Shown: one piece after another, positions 1-8,429 of the stretch
Position numbering within the stretch: the first letter of the stretch is position 1
Layout: the number at the start of each line of letters is the position of its first letter
Source of the DNA: an uncultured Oscillospiraceae bacterium
Lineage (GTDB): Bacteria; Bacillota; Clostridia; Oscillospirales; Oscillospiraceae
DNA length: 44,729 nucleotides
Direction of reading: 5' to 3'
NCBI GenBank assembly: GCA_947627285.1
Contig: CANQVL010000019.1
Location: forward strand, 1 to 44,729
Notes under the pieces: generated by a model
What the model was told of the DNA's origin: nothing
What the model saw: only the letters and a program-made list of their open reading frames with translations
Database searches by the model: none
Program-made: the position numbers and the translations under genes

Positions 1-74
1 ATGCTGTGTTAGAGGCACCTGTGTTTCATCTCCTTTGGTGCCTTGAAGCGCAGCGGAAAGGAATGGTCATAAAC

Positions 75-281
75 ATGGAAAAACAATTCAGAACCTACGA
101 TGACCTGCCGCTGATGTTGTCGGTGCAGGACGTATCGGCGGTGCTTGGAATATCCAGAGCCGGAGCCTATGAGCTTGTCAAAAGCGAAGGCTTCCCGGCG
201 ATGAACATTGGCAGTCGGATCATCGTGCCGAAAGAGGAATTCATCCTCTGGATCAAGCAAAAAGTTTCCGAGAAAAAGTAG
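75..281 (+). CDS. Excisionase-like small HTH DNA-binding protein
   Basis: A 68-residue protein that is essentially one winged helix-turn-helix domain of the MerR/excisionase type. The stretch LSVQDVSAVLGISRAGAYELV is the helix-turn-helix, followed by a wing with GSRIIVPKEEF. Such proteins bind DNA beside integrase genes and steer recombination toward excision. It lies 62 bases upstream of a tyrosine integrase on the same strand, the classic xis-int order. The frame is open upstream, but ATG 75 is preferred: the purine-rich GGAAAGG at 55-61 is too close to ATG 63 and tolerably spaced from ATG 75. Its role as excisionase is inferred from fold and neighbour; it could also repress the integrase promoter. 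Confidence 0.8.
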   Translation: MEKQFRTYDDLPLMLSVQDVSAVLGISRAGAYELVKSEGFPAMNIGSRIIVPKEEFILWIKQKVSEKK

Positions 282-343
282 TAGCTTTTTCCCGGAAGGT
301 GTGGTATGTGTTGTGGTTACCAAAATCGAAGGAGGTGCCATAG

Positions 344-1492
344 ATGGCAAAACGCAGAGCCAACGGCGAGGGGAATATACGGAAAAGGCCAGACGGTCGT
401 TGGGAAGGGAGATACATCGCTGGCCACGACGAGAATGGAAAAGCTATCCGCAAGAATGTGCTCGGCAGGACACAGGCGGAGGTCAAGGAGAAGCTGAAGA
501 GAGCCATTGGGGAGTGTGCGGAGGTTGACGTTGAACGGGCAGAGGGATATACCGTCGGCGCTTGGGTCAGGACGTGGTATGAGACCTACTCCAAACCGCA
601 CGTCAGGGAGAGCACGCAGAGGTTCTATGAGGACTACATCGAACACCACATCGTGCCGAGGATTGGAAACATCAAACTCGCCAAGCTCACCGGGCGGGAC
701 ATACAGAAGATGTACAACGATGTCAAGGCAAAAGGACGAATCAGGAAGAAGGCGGACGGGGACACCAGCATGAGCGCCAGCTACGTCCGGGGACTCCACA
801 TGATGCTCCATAACTGCCTGGACCGGGCGGTGAAGGAGAGGTTGATCATGCGAAACCCGACAGAGGACTGCATAGTCCCCAAATTAGAAAGGAAGGAGAT
901 GCACATCCTGCGCCCGGAGGACATCAGTGCCTACCTCAAAGAAGCGGATAAACGGGGCGTTCTGGCGATGTTCTTCCTGGAATTGACCACGGGTTTACGC
1001 AAGGGTGAGCTGGTCGCCCTGCTGTGGAGCGACCTCGATGAGAAAACCATGACCTTGAACGTCTGTAAACAAGCCGTCGGGATCAAAGGCGGAGGTGTGA
1101 AGGTCACAAGGCCGAAAACTGAGACGTCGATTCGGAAAATCTCGCTGTCGCAGGAAACCATCAACGTCCTGAAACGGGAGCATGAGAAGCATCCAGATCT
1201 TGAGATCATGTTCCCCTCCCCGAAGACGCTGGGCATGTACTATCCCGATTCCGTCACGGCCATCCACAACAAAATCCTCAAGTCCGCCGGTCTCCCGCAC
1301 ATACGTCTGCATGATCTTCGTCATACCTTCGCCACCCTGGCGCTGCAAAACGGCGTGGACGTCAAGACCGTCTCCAGCATCCTCGGCCACTACGACGCTG
1401 GGTTTACCCTCCGCACTTACACGCACGTCACCACAAAGATGCAGGAAGAAGCCGCGGCAACAATGGGCAAGCTGATTGGGGCGAACGTATGA
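344..1492 (+). CDS. Tyrosine-type site-specific integrase
   Basis: A 382-residue tyrosine recombinase of the Tn916/phage type. The N-terminus (MAKRRANGEGNIRKR) looks like an AP2-like arm-binding domain, followed by a SAM-like core-binding domain around residues 65-165. The catalytic domain shows the first Arg in TGLRKGEL, the HDLRHTFAT box (His and Arg), LGH, and the nucleophile Tyr in RTYTHVT, so all catalytic residues are present. A strong GGAGG site at 331-335 precedes ATG 344. The gene reads toward tRNA-Tyr, whose 3' end is 227 bases downstream, the usual geometry for an element inserted at a tRNA 3' end. The element presumably extends left beyond the window. Length is normal and there is no frameshift. 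Confidence 0.95.
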   Translation: MAKRRANGEGNIRKRPDGRWEGRYIAGHDENGKAIRKNVLGRTQAEVKEKLKRAIGECAEVDVERAEGYTVGAWVRTWYETYSKPHVRESTQRFYEDYIEHHIVPRIGNIKLAKLTGRDIQKMYNDVKAKGRIRKKADGDTSMSASYVRGLHMMLHNCLDRAVKERLIMRNPTEDCIVPKLERKEMHILRPEDISAYLKEADKRGVLAMFFLELTTGLRKGELVALLWSDLDEKTMTLNVCKQAVGIKGGGVKVTRPKTETSIRKISLSQETINVLKREHEKHPDLEIMFPSPKTLGMYYPDSVTAIHNKILKSAGLPHIRLHDLRHTFATLALQNGVDVKTVSSILGHYDAGFTLRTYTHVTTKMQEEAAATMGKLIGANV

Positions 1493-1522
1493 GTAAAAAT
1501 GACACAGCCATAACTAAAATTA

Positions 1523-1549
1523 GGCCGTGGGACGCAAAATCCCACGGCC
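1523..1549 (+). terminator. Terminator-like hairpin after integrase
   Basis: A 10-bp perfect stem (GGCCGTGGGA with TCCCACGGCC) and a 7-base loop, 30 bases after the integrase stop. The following T run is weak (TTGTGCT), so termination efficiency is uncertain. Confidence 0.55.
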
Positions 1550-1587
1550 TTGTGCTATCCTGTCCTTTCCGCTCCGAAATCCCGTTG

Positions 1588-1606
1588 GGGTCAGAAGTGG
1601 GTCAGA
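1588..1606 (+). repeat. Short direct repeat between integrase and tRNA-Tyr
   Basis: GGGTCAGA occurs at 1588-1595 and again at 1599-1606, an 11-base period. It lies between int and the tRNA, where integrase arm- or core-type sites are expected. The function as a recombinase site is inference only. Confidence 0.35.
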
Positions 1607-1683
1607 GGCGGGGATGAGCGAAAATACGACATAGACAATTCGGATGGGTGCTGCCTCCATCCCGCAATTCCCAGAAATAACAA

Positions 1684-1717
1684 AAATCCCGATTTTGTTC
1701 TCAAAATCGGGATTTTT
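1684..1717 (-). terminator. Terminator of the tRNA operon
   Basis: A long perfect stem (AAATCCCGATTTTG with CAAAATCGGGATTT) starts directly after the encoded CCA of tRNA-Tyr and ends in a U-rich run on the minus strand. It is symmetrical and could also stop transcription coming from the integrase side. Confidence 0.85.
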
Positions 1718-1718
1718 G

Positions 1719-1804
1719 TGGTGGAGGAGGGTGGATTCGAACCACCGAAGGCATCGCCAGCAGATTTACAGTCTGTCCCCTTTGGCCACTCGGGAACTCC
1801 TCCA
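1719..1804 (-). tRNA. tRNA-Tyr (GTA)
   Basis: An 86-nt class II tRNA with a long variable arm. The acceptor TGGAGGA pairs with TCCTCCA, CCA is encoded, the T arm has GGTTCGAATCC, and the anticodon loop reads CTGTAAA with anticodon GTA. The first anticodon-stem pair (27-43) is A opposite C, a mismatch; the other four pairs are intact. It is the distal gene of a two-tRNA transcript and faces the integrase with its 3' end. Confidence 0.95.
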
Positions 1805-1815
1805 TATTCAGTTTC

Positions 1816-1891
1816 TGGAGCTGGTGGACGGATTCGAACCCCCGACCTGCTGATTACAAATCAGCTGCTCTACCGGCTGAGCTACACCAGC
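1816..1891 (-). tRNA. tRNA-Thr (TGT)
   Basis: A 76-nt standard cloverleaf: acceptor GCTGGTG with CACCAGC, discriminator T, encoded CCA, D arm AGCTCAGCCGGTAGAGC, and anticodon loop TTTGTAA with anticodon TGT. It is the first gene of the pair, 11 bases before tRNA-Tyr, downstream of a strong promoter. Confidence 0.96.
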
Positions 1892-1914
1892 GTTCCGTTT
1901 CATCAGCAAGAGAT

Positions 1915-1943
1915 ATGATAACAAAAAGAGCGCCGTTTGTCAA
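1915..1943 (-). promoter_or_regulatory. Sigma-A promoter of the tRNA-Thr/tRNA-Tyr operon
   Basis: On the minus strand, TTGACA (complement of 1938-1943), a 17-base spacer and TATCAT (complement of 1915-1920) end about 24 bases before tRNA-Thr. Confidence 0.88.
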
Positions 1944-1986
1944 CAACTATTTTTTGATTTTTTCAACAAACTTTATGTAAAACCGC

Positions 1987-2015
1987 TTGACAGCGTGAGG
2001 AAGGGCATATAAAAT
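1987..2015 (+). promoter_or_regulatory. Sigma-A promoter of the ABC exporter operon
   Basis: TTGACA at 1987-1992, a 17-base spacer, and TAAAAT at 2010-2015. This predicts a leader of about 175 nt before the GTG start at 2198. I see no recognised riboswitch in 2022-2197; the rest of the gene-free stretch 1892-2197 holds only this and the opposing tRNA promoter. Confidence 0.75.
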
Positions 2016-2197
2016 TAAAATCCTTTTCGTCCTGTACGGGCGGAGAGAGGGTATTCCATCCGGCGCGGGAGGGGCACGTTGCCGCCTGCGCCATCCCCGA
2101 TGAAATATTTCCCGCAAGCCTTAACGCCACGAAGGTTCCCAATGATCTTCCTCTGGCATGACCGCGGCGGGGCGATTTCTGAAAAGGAGCGGATACT

Positions 2198-2995
2198 GTG
2201 ATCGAAATGAAGGGTGTGAACAAATCATACCGGGTCCGCCGGCGGGAGGCGGGTCTGGGAAACGCTGTAAGGAGCCTCTTTTCCCGCGAATATGAGGAGA
2301 TACCCGCCTTGCGGGACCTGAGCTTCGCCGTCCCAGACGGGCAGATCATCGGCTACATCGGACCCAACGGGGCGGGGAAGAGCACGACCATCAAGATCCT
2401 GAGCGGCATTTTGCGCCCCGACAGCGGGGAGTGCAGGGTGAACGGGCTTGTCCCCTGGGAGGACAGGAAAAGGCACGTGGCGCGGCTCGGCGTGGTATTC
2501 GGACAGCGCAGCCAGCTTTGGTGGGACGTGCCTGTCATCGACTCGATGGAGCTTTTGCGGGACATCTACCGCGTCTCGGAGCCGTGCTTTCGTGAAAATC
2601 TGGAGCGGCTGACGGAGCTTTTGGACCTGGGGGAGCTTTTGAAGACCCCGGCGCGTATGCTCTCCCTGGGTCAGCGGATGCGGTGCGAGATAGCGGCGGC
2701 GCTGCTCCACTCGCCCCAGGTGCTGTTCCTGGACGAGCCGACAATCGGGCTGGACGCCGTGAGCAAGCTGAAGGTGCGGGAGTTCATTCTTGAGCAGAAC
2801 CGGCTGTGCGGGACGACCGTGATACTCACCACCCACGATATGCAGGACGTGGACGCCCTCTGCTCCCGCGTGCTCCTCATCGGCAAGGGGCGGCTGCTTC
2901 TGGACGGGACCACCGCCGAGATCCGGGCCATGGCGGGCGAGAATCTTTCCACAGAGGAGTCCGTGGCGGACCTTTACCGGCGCTTTGGGATATGA
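2198..2995 (+). CDS. ABC-2 exporter ATP-binding protein
   Basis: A 265-residue ATPase that powers an ABC-2 export complex at the inner face of the membrane. Walker A GPNGAGKST is at residues 55-63, the signature is LSLGQRMR (Gly replaced by Leu in LSGGQ), Walker B is VLFLDEPT, and the switch His is in TTHD. The insert before Walker A and the FGQRSQLWWD segment match the uncharacterised COG4586/NatA-like exporters. The start is GTG at 2198 with AAGGAG eight bases upstream. It is followed by two permease genes in one operon. The substrate (lipid, peptide or drug) cannot be told from sequence. Confidence 0.93.
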   Translation: MIEMKGVNKSYRVRRREAGLGNAVRSLFSREYEEIPALRDLSFAVPDGQIIGYIGPNGAGKSTTIKILSGILRPDSGECRVNGLVPWEDRKRHVARLGVVFGQRSQLWWDVPVIDSMELLRDIYRVSEPCFRENLERLTELLDLGELLKTPARMLSLGQRMRCEIAAALLHSPQVLFLDEPTIGLDAVSKLKVREFILEQNRLCGTTVILTTHDMQDVDALCSRVLLIGKGRLLLDGTTAEIRAMAGENLSTEESVADLYRRFGI

Positions 2996-3005
2996 GGCGG
3001 TCGTG

Positions 3006-3809
3006 ATGAAAAAATATTTTTCCTTCTTCAAAATGCGCCTTATGGCGGGCTTACAGTACCGCGCGGCGGCGCTGGCGGGGCTTTCCACCCAGTTTGTATG
3101 GGGAGGAATGGAGATCCTTATCTACAGGACGCTTTGGAACGCCGACCCGGAGCGGTTCCCCATGGGCGTCGAGGCGCTGGCGTCATACATATGGCTCCAG
3201 CAGGCGTTTTTGACCTTTTTCGCCCTCTGGCAATGGGAGCGGGAGCTCGCCGAGGCCGTGAGGGACGGGACGGTGGCATACGAGCTGACGCGTCCGACGG
3301 ACCTTTACGGAATGTGGTTTGCCAGGTCCCTGGCTGTGCGGCTCAGCCGGGGGCTCCTGCGCTCGGCGCCGGTTATTTTGCTGGGCGCGCTTATTCCCGC
3401 GCCCTGGGGCCTGCGGATACGGGTCTCCCCGGCGGTGCTGGGGCTGTTTTTTGTCTCCTCCGCTCTGATGCTGGCGGTGGTGTGCGCGTTTATCATGCTC
3501 ATTTACGCGCTGACCTTCTTCCTTGAGGACTCCCGGGGCGTCATGACGCTGGTCACGCCCCTTGCCGAGCTCCTTGGCGGCGCCATCGTGCCGCTGCCGT
3601 TTTTGCCGGAGGGCCTTCGGAAAATCGCGGAGCTCTCCCCCTTCGGCGCCATGCAGAACGTGCCTCTGCGGATATTCGGCGGCGACATAGCGGGAGCTGA
3701 AATAGCCCGCGCCATGGGCCTTCAGGTATTCTGGGCGGCGGTGCTGATACTGTCGGGGTACGCCCTCATGCGCGCCGGGCTCCGGCGGGTGTGCCTTGCG
3801 GGAGGTTGA
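3006..3809 (+). CDS. ABC-2 family permease (first of two)
   Basis: A 267-residue membrane protein with about six hydrophobic segments, resembling the COG4587-type permease that pairs with the preceding ATPase. Seen: a basic amphipathic N-terminus (MKKYFSFFKMRLMAG), a WLQQAFLTFFALWQWE loop, and a run of transmembrane helices to residue 260. ATG 3006 is chosen; an in-frame TTG at 2985 would overlap the ATPase gene and has no better ribosome site. It likely forms a heterodimeric channel with the next gene product. No nucleotide-binding motif is present, as expected for a separate permease. Confidence 0.88.
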   Translation: MKKYFSFFKMRLMAGLQYRAAALAGLSTQFVWGGMEILIYRTLWNADPERFPMGVEALASYIWLQQAFLTFFALWQWERELAEAVRDGTVAYELTRPTDLYGMWFARSLAVRLSRGLLRSAPVILLGALIPAPWGLRIRVSPAVLGLFFVSSALMLAVVCAFIMLIYALTFFLEDSRGVMTLVTPLAELLGGAIVPLPFLPEGLRKIAELSPFGAMQNVPLRIFGGDIAGAEIARAMGLQVFWAAVLILSGYALMRAGLRRVCLAGG

Positions 3810-3813
3810 CGGT

Positions 3814-4581
3814 ATGAGGCTTTATTTTCACTATATGTCCCTGCATTTCAAGAGCCGCATGGCATACCGCTGGTCCTTCTTCATCGAATGTCTGGGACAG
3901 CTGCTTATCGGCCTGAACCTTTTCCTGGGGCTCGTCTTCATCACCGGCAGGTTCGGCTCGGTGGGCGGCTACACCGCGCGGGAGTGCGCCCTGTGCTGTG
4001 GGACGGTTCTGATGGCGTCAAGCCTGGCTGAGTGCTTCGGGCGCGGGTTTGACAACTTTGCCCATGTGCTCTCCACGGCCCGATTTGACCGGCTCCTGGT
4101 CCAGCCAAGGCCGCTTGTGCTCCAGATACTGTGTACGGAGCTGCGCCTGAACCTGCTCCCGCGCATCGCGGAGGCCGCCGTCATGATGGCCTGGGGCGCC
4201 GGCGCTGTCAACTGGACGGCGGGCAAGGCGGCTGTATTGGCGCTGATGGTTTTCTGCGGCGCCGGCGTCTTTCTGGGGCTGTTCCTCCTATATGCCGCCC
4301 TGTGCTTCTTTACTCAGGAGGGGCTGGAGGTTATGAACATCTTCACCGACGGTGCGCGGGAGTACGGAAAGTACCCCTTCGGCGTCTACGGCAGGGGGAT
4401 TCTGTGGGTCATGACGCTGTTGGTGCCCCTGGCGCTGTGCCAGCACTGGCCGCTCATGTACCTTCTGGACCGGGGGCCATGGTGGTACGGCCTTCTGCCC
4501 GCGCTGTCGCTTCTATTCCTGATCCCCTGCTTTCTCGCATGGAGCTACGGCGTCCGCCGCTACCGCTCCACCGGCTCATAA
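3814..4581 (+). CDS. ABC-2 family permease (second of two)
   Basis: A 255-residue protein with about six transmembrane segments, of the COG3694-like class that accompanies COG4586/COG4587 systems. ATG 3814 follows GGAGG at about 3801 with good spacing; it begins only 4 bases after the previous stop, so the two permeases are translationally coupled. Together with the ATPase they form a complete exporter. A strong bidirectional terminator follows at 4619. Confidence 0.88.
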   Translation: MRLYFHYMSLHFKSRMAYRWSFFIECLGQLLIGLNLFLGLVFITGRFGSVGGYTARECALCCGTVLMASSLAECFGRGFDNFAHVLSTARFDRLLVQPRPLVLQILCTELRLNLLPRIAEAAVMMAWGAGAVNWTAGKAAVLALMVFCGAGVFLGLFLLYAALCFFTQEGLEVMNIFTDGAREYGKYPFGVYGRGILWVMTLLVPLALCQHWPLMYLLDRGPWWYGLLPALSLLFLIPCFLAWSYGVRRYRSTGS

Positions 4582-4618
4582 GAGATTCGCAGGTCAAATA
4601 TTTAAAATTTAAAAACAT

Positions 4619-4651
4619 GAAGGACGGTAAGCGTGAGCTGTACCGTCCTTC
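4619..4651 (+). terminator. Bidirectional terminator between exporter and histidine kinase
   Basis: An 11-bp perfect stem (GAAGGACGGTA with TACCGTCCTTC), 11-base loop, then CTTTTT on the plus strand. It lies between the convergent permease and kinase genes. Confidence 0.85.
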
Positions 4652-4718
4652 TTTTTAATCAATGGGTCTGATACCGGTCTTTTTGTCAATTCATTCAACA
4701 AAACCGCCGCGGCTAAAA

Positions 4719-5924
4719 TCACGCGGCTGTGGGAAGCTCAACGAAGAAGGTATTCACTCCGCTGCCGCTCTCGGCCCATATCTTCCCCCTGTGGCGGGAG
4801 ACTATCTCATACGCTATGGCAAGGCCGAGGCCATAGCTCTCGTTCATGCGGCGCGCCTTGTCCGCGCGGTAGAAGCGCTTGAAAATATCCTGGAGCTCCT
4901 GCTTTGTCATCTCCTCCCCGGGCGTCGCCACGGAAAAAAGGCACCTGCGGCCCTGACGGCGCAGCTCCACGGTCACGGTCCCCGGCGCGGCGGAATATTT
5001 CAGCGCGTTGTCCAGAAGGACGTCCGCCAGGTGCGTCAGCTCCCGCTTATCGCCCATGACGTTTATCCCCCGCTCCAGGTCCGTCGCCGCCGTCAGCTCC
5101 CGCTCAAAAAACAGCGGCTCAAAGGACAGCATCGCGTCCTCCAAAAGCTCCGAGATGTCCACCCTTTGCGCGGGCTTTCGGTCCTCGTCGTTTTCCACGC
5201 TTGCCAGGTCCAGAAGGCTCCCCACAAGTCCCCGCATCTGCTGTGCCATGGTCAGTATGTTCCCGGCGCACTGCTCCCTGCCGCTCTCCGTCTGTCCGGC
5301 AGAGCGCAGGAGCTCGGCGTTTGTGGTTATCACCGTCAGCGGCGTTTTGAGCTCGTGGGACGCGTCGGCGACGAACTGCCTCTGCTGTTCCCACGCCCGC
5401 TCCACCGGCGCCACCGCCCAGCGGCTCAGAAAAACGCTGATGGCGAAGAAAACGACGGTGCTCGCCCCGCCGATTATGAACCAGGTGCGGACAAAATACC
5501 ATACGACCGCCCCCTCGCCGGACATATCCATAAACGCCACGCATTTGCCCGACTCGTTTTCTCCGAAGTAAAACCTCAGCCTGTATTCCTTCAGCTTTCC
5601 CTTTTCCTTGCCGCTCTCCATGGCGGCGGAGACTATTTCATTCAGGTACTCCTTGTCCGTCAGGTCGTAATAGCCCACGGCGGAGACGGGCTCCCCATCT
5701 TCGTCTATCTGGACCACGAAATACGGTGAGCTGCCGCTCACCCGCTCCTCGCCCGGGCGCAGGAACCTGAATGGCTCCTCCGCCGCCGCTCGCATGGCGC
5801 GGACGGACTCCCTTTCTATGTCCTGAAAGGTGATGAACAGGGCGATAAAGAACATGACGAACAGCACCGTCAGTACCACCGCCATGATTATCGCCACAAA
5901 TTTAAATCTCAGACGTCTGAGCAT
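4719..5924 (-). CDS. Two-component sensor histidine kinase
   Basis: A 401-residue membrane kinase. Transmembrane helix 1 is at about residues 10-33, an extracytoplasmic sensor of roughly 110 residues follows, and helix 2 is at about 142-165. The H box is FVADASHELKTPL with phospho-acceptor His190, the N box has DNALKY, and the G2 box is YGLGLAIAYEIV. All catalytic motifs are intact. It is translationally coupled to the response regulator, overlapping its end by 23 bases. The signal is unknown; the convergent ABC exporter is a plausible but unproven target, since such pairs often control ABC-2 pumps in Bacillota. Confidence 0.94.
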   Translation of the reverse strand: MLRRLRFKFVAIIMAVVLTVLFVMFFIALFITFQDIERESVRAMRAAAEEPFRFLRPGEERVSGSSPYFVVQIDEDGEPVSAVGYYDLTDKEYLNEIVSAAMESGKEKGKLKEYRLRFYFGENESGKCVAFMDMSGEGAVVWYFVRTWFIIGGASTVVFFAISVFLSRWAVAPVERAWEQQRQFVADASHELKTPLTVITTNAELLRSAGQTESGREQCAGNILTMAQQMRGLVGSLLDLASVENDEDRKPAQRVDISELLEDAMLSFEPLFFERELTAATDLERGINVMGDKRELTHLADVLLDNALKYSAAPGTVTVELRRQGRRCLFSVATPGEEMTKQELQDIFKRFYRADKARRMNESYGLGLAIAYEIVSRHRGKIWAESGSGVNTFFVELPTAA

Positions 5925-6594
5925 CAGACCTCGCCTCCAGATGGTATCCCTGCCTTCTTGCCGAGGCTATCTCCACATGGGAGCCGATGGCGGTCAGCTT
6001 CTTGCGCAGGAAGCCCACATATACCTCCACATGGTTCTCCACCGCGTTGGAGTCCTGCCCCCAGACGCGGGCGAGGATCGCCTCCTTTGTCAGATTCCGC
6101 TCCCCCGACTGCATGAGAAGCTTCATCACCTCAAACTCCCGCGCCGAGAGGCGCATACTCCGCTCGCCGCATATAAGGGTCGAGGACAGAAGGTCCAGCA
6201 CGGTATCGCCCCATCGGAGCTCCTCCACCTCCTTACCCTGGCGGCGCAAAAGGGCGTTGACGCACGCCAGCAGCTCCCTGGAGTCAAAGGGCTTTGTGAG
6301 GTAGTAGTCCGCGCCGGCGTTTAGCCCCGTCACCCTGTCCTCGATGCCGCCGCGGGCGGTGAGCATGAGTATCGGCGTGGGCGTAAGCTTCGCCCTCACC
6401 GCCCTTGCCACCTCAAAGCCGTCCCTGCCGGGCAGCATCACGTCCAGTATGATGAGGTCGTATTCGCCGCTCAGGGCGCGCTCCGTTCCGGTGTCCCCGT
6501 CATATACCGCCAGGGCGTCAAAGCCCTTGTCCCTTAAAAGCGCCGCTATGGAGCTTGCCAGAAGGACCTCGTCCTCAACGATCAAAATTTTCAT
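5902..6594 (-). CDS. OmpR-family response regulator
   Basis: A 230-residue regulator. The receiver has acidic residues EDE near residue 8, phospho-acceptor Asp51 in IILDVMLPG, and Lys in LTKPFD. The C-terminal winged helix (residues about 130-222) has the typical ending VEVYVGFLRKKL. ATG 6594 is used because it starts at the conserved MKILIVEDE and is preceded by AGGAGGGG; a longer open frame upstream has no family match. It is co-transcribed with and overlaps the histidine kinase. Confidence 0.95.
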   Translation of the reverse strand: MKILIVEDEVLLASSIAALLRDKGFDALAVYDGDTGTERALSGEYDLIILDVMLPGRDGFEVARAVRAKLTPTPILMLTARGGIEDRVTGLNAGADYYLTKPFDSRELLACVNALLRRQGKEVEELRWGDTVLDLLSSTLICGERSMRLSAREFEVMKLLMQSGERNLTKEAILARVWGQDSNAVENHVEVYVGFLRKKLTAIGSHVEIASARRQGYHLEARSDAQTSEI

Positions 6595-6635
6595 TTCATT
6601 CCCCTCCTGTCGGGACCCGCGTAAAAAGCGCAAGA

Positions 6636-6654
6636 GGCACGGAAAATCCGTGCC
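6636..6654 (-). terminator. Weak terminator-like hairpin after the glycosyltransferase
   Basis: GGCACGGA pairs with TCCGTGCC around an AAA loop; on the minus strand a CTTTTT run follows only after about 8 bases. It may partly separate the lipid genes from the two-component genes. Confidence 0.4.
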
Positions 6655-6669
6655 CCACAGCTTTCCCAG

Positions 6670-7779
6670 TTATTTCGCGCCCGCAAGCCTCGCCTCCATG
6701 AGCTCGCAGAGGGCACCGGCGGCGTTTTGCGGAAGGTTCCCGCGCTGATTTTCCCGCATTTTTGCCCGTTCGCCGGCGTTCATAAGCCTGTCGCAGGCGG
6801 CAAGCAGCTCCCTTCTCGGGCGCTTCACCGGTATGCACATGCCGTTCGCGGCGAAGAACTCCATGTTCCGCGTCTCACAGCCCGGAATGGGCGTCACGTG
6901 TATCAGCGCAGTTCCAACAGCCGCCGCCTCGGTGGAGGAGAGGCCGCCCGGCTTTGATACAAATATGTCGCAGGCCGCCATCAGATCCGCCATCCTTGAG
7001 GTGTATTCAAGCGCCGTTATCCGTCCCCCGTGGATGCGCCGGAGCTTCTCATAGAGGGCGGCGTTGCTGCCGCAGATGACCGTGAGCTGTGCCTTTGGAA
7101 GGTGCTCGTACAGCGTCCCCACCGTCTCGCTCATGCTCCCCGCGCCTATACTCCCCCCGGCGACGAAAATAAAGAGCCTGTTGGGGTCAAGCCCCAGGCG
7201 GGAGCGGGCGCCCTCCCTGTCGCATTGCGTAAATTTCCGCCCGACGGGTATCCCCAGCGGAACTATACGGTCCGCCGGTATGCCCCTGCCCGCGAATTCC
7301 TCCGCGAGAGGTGCGGCGGGTATCACGTAGAAGTCGCAGTCCGTCTCCTCGGTGAAGGGTATGCAGGTGTAGTCCGTCGCGATAAAGTACGTCGCCGGCA
7401 CTCTCATGCCGCGCCTTTTCATGTCCGTGACGATCTCCGCCGGGAAGAGGTGGGTCATAACTATGGCGTCGCAGGGGTGGGTGTCCAGATACCGCTCCAG
7501 CACCGGCGCCATGGACCTGTTGGCGTGGTACACAGGCGACTTCCCCGGAAGCCTTCTGTACGCGTTTCCCAGCGCGTAGACGGCGCCGAACGCCGCCGGA
7601 GCCTTCTGCGCCATTGAAATATATGTCTTGTTGATCGCCGAGGAGGTACGCGGGCCCCTCAGCGTGTACGGGTCAAGGAAGCTGACGTTGTGCCCCCTTG
7701 CACGAAGCTCCTGCTCCACCGCGCGGCCCGCCGAATTGTGACCGCCGCCGGTGCCGCAGGAAAGGATCAGCGCTTCCAT
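6670..7779 (-). CDS. Glycolipid synthase-like GT28 glycosyltransferase (UgtP/MGDG synthase family)
   Basis: A 369-residue GT-B enzyme of the family that transfers a hexose from a UDP-sugar to diacylglycerol at the membrane. The N-terminal signature ILSCGTGGGHNSAGRAV is the MGDG synthase N-domain; the C-terminal sugar-nucleotide site has SKPGGLSSTEAAAVG. Typical UgtP length is 380-400. It overlaps the end of plsY by 13 bases, so the two are co-translated, which fits membrane lipid synthesis. MurG is a relative, but the N-terminus and lack of the MurG loops argue against it. Sugar specificity is unknown. Confidence 0.88.
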   Translation of the reverse strand: MEALILSCGTGGGHNSAGRAVEQELRARGHNVSFLDPYTLRGPRTSSAINKTYISMAQKAPAAFGAVYALGNAYRRLPGKSPVYHANRSMAPVLERYLDTHPCDAIVMTHLFPAEIVTDMKRRGMRVPATYFIATDYTCIPFTEETDCDFYVIPAAPLAEEFAGRGIPADRIVPLGIPVGRKFTQCDREGARSRLGLDPNRLFIFVAGGSIGAGSMSETVGTLYEHLPKAQLTVICGSNAALYEKLRRIHGGRITALEYTSRMADLMAACDIFVSKPGGLSSTEAAAVGTALIHVTPIPGCETRNMEFFAANGMCIPVKRPRRELLAACDRLMNAGERAKMRENQRGNLPQNAAGALCELMEARLAGAK

Positions 7780-8381
7780 AAAAGCTTTACCTCAAATCTC
7801 TCTTTCTCCTCATGCCCCAGATAGAGCCGCAGGCACACAAGCCCCGTGATGAGCAAAAAGCTCACGCACACCCCGGAGCTTATATGCGTGGTGAGCATCA
7901 TCGCCGCCGCTGTGAGATACGAGGCGACGGTCCTGTAATAATGGGGGAAGATGCGCACGCAAACGGAAAAGAATATAAACGCCGCCGCCAGAAGCAAAAG
8001 CGGCCTGAAATACGGCAGGAGCCCCGCAAGGCTGCCGAAGGTCACGGCTATGCCCTTTCCCCCGCGGAAGCCGTAAAACACCGGCAGAATGTGCCCCACC
8101 ACCGGAGCCGCCACAAGGAGCGGGAAGCCCCAGCTCAGAAATCCCGGCACGTTCCTCAAAAAAAGCACCGGCAGGGCGCCCTTTGCGACCTCAAATATAA
8201 GCGTCAGAGTACCGCACCAAAAGCCGCCGTATGTATAGGCGTTTGAAACGCCGGGATTTTTGTCCGCGCTCTCGGCGTACCTTTCCCTGACCCCGAAAAG
8301 GTCGCCGAAGATGTTGGCATAGAGAACGCTCCCGGAGAGGTAGGCGATCAAAATACAAAGCGCCGTCTTTCCCATGTCCAT
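7767..8381 (-). CDS. plsY: Glycerol-3-phosphate acyltransferase PlsY
   Basis: A 204-residue integral membrane acyltransferase that uses acyl-phosphate to make lysophosphatidic acid, the first step of phospholipid synthesis. Family motifs are visible: the start with LIAYLSGSVLYANI, the NPGVSNAYTYGG segment (the common motif is NPGATN), and the GGKGIAVTFG box. Several hydrophobic helices span the length. ATG 8381 is used; ATG 8375 is a second possibility. A promoter lies about 50 bases upstream and the glycolipid glycosyltransferase overlaps the 3' end. Confidence 0.93.
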   Translation of the reverse strand: MDMGKTALCILIAYLSGSVLYANIFGDLFGVRERYAESADKNPGVSNAYTYGGFWCGTLTLIFEVAKGALPVLFLRNVPGFLSWGFPLLVAAPVVGHILPVFYGFRGGKGIAVTFGSLAGLLPYFRPLLLLAAAFIFFSVCVRIFPHYYRTVASYLTAAAMMLTTHISSGVCVSFLLITGLVCLRLYLGHEEKERFEVKLLWKR

Positions 8382-8429
8382 TCCCCCATCGCGAAAGACA
8401 TATATTTGTCTATATTAACGCTTTATAAA

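Noticed and set aside
1550-1918. Open frame across the two tRNA genes
   Set aside because: It translates tRNA sequence and a terminator; no start context or protein similarity.
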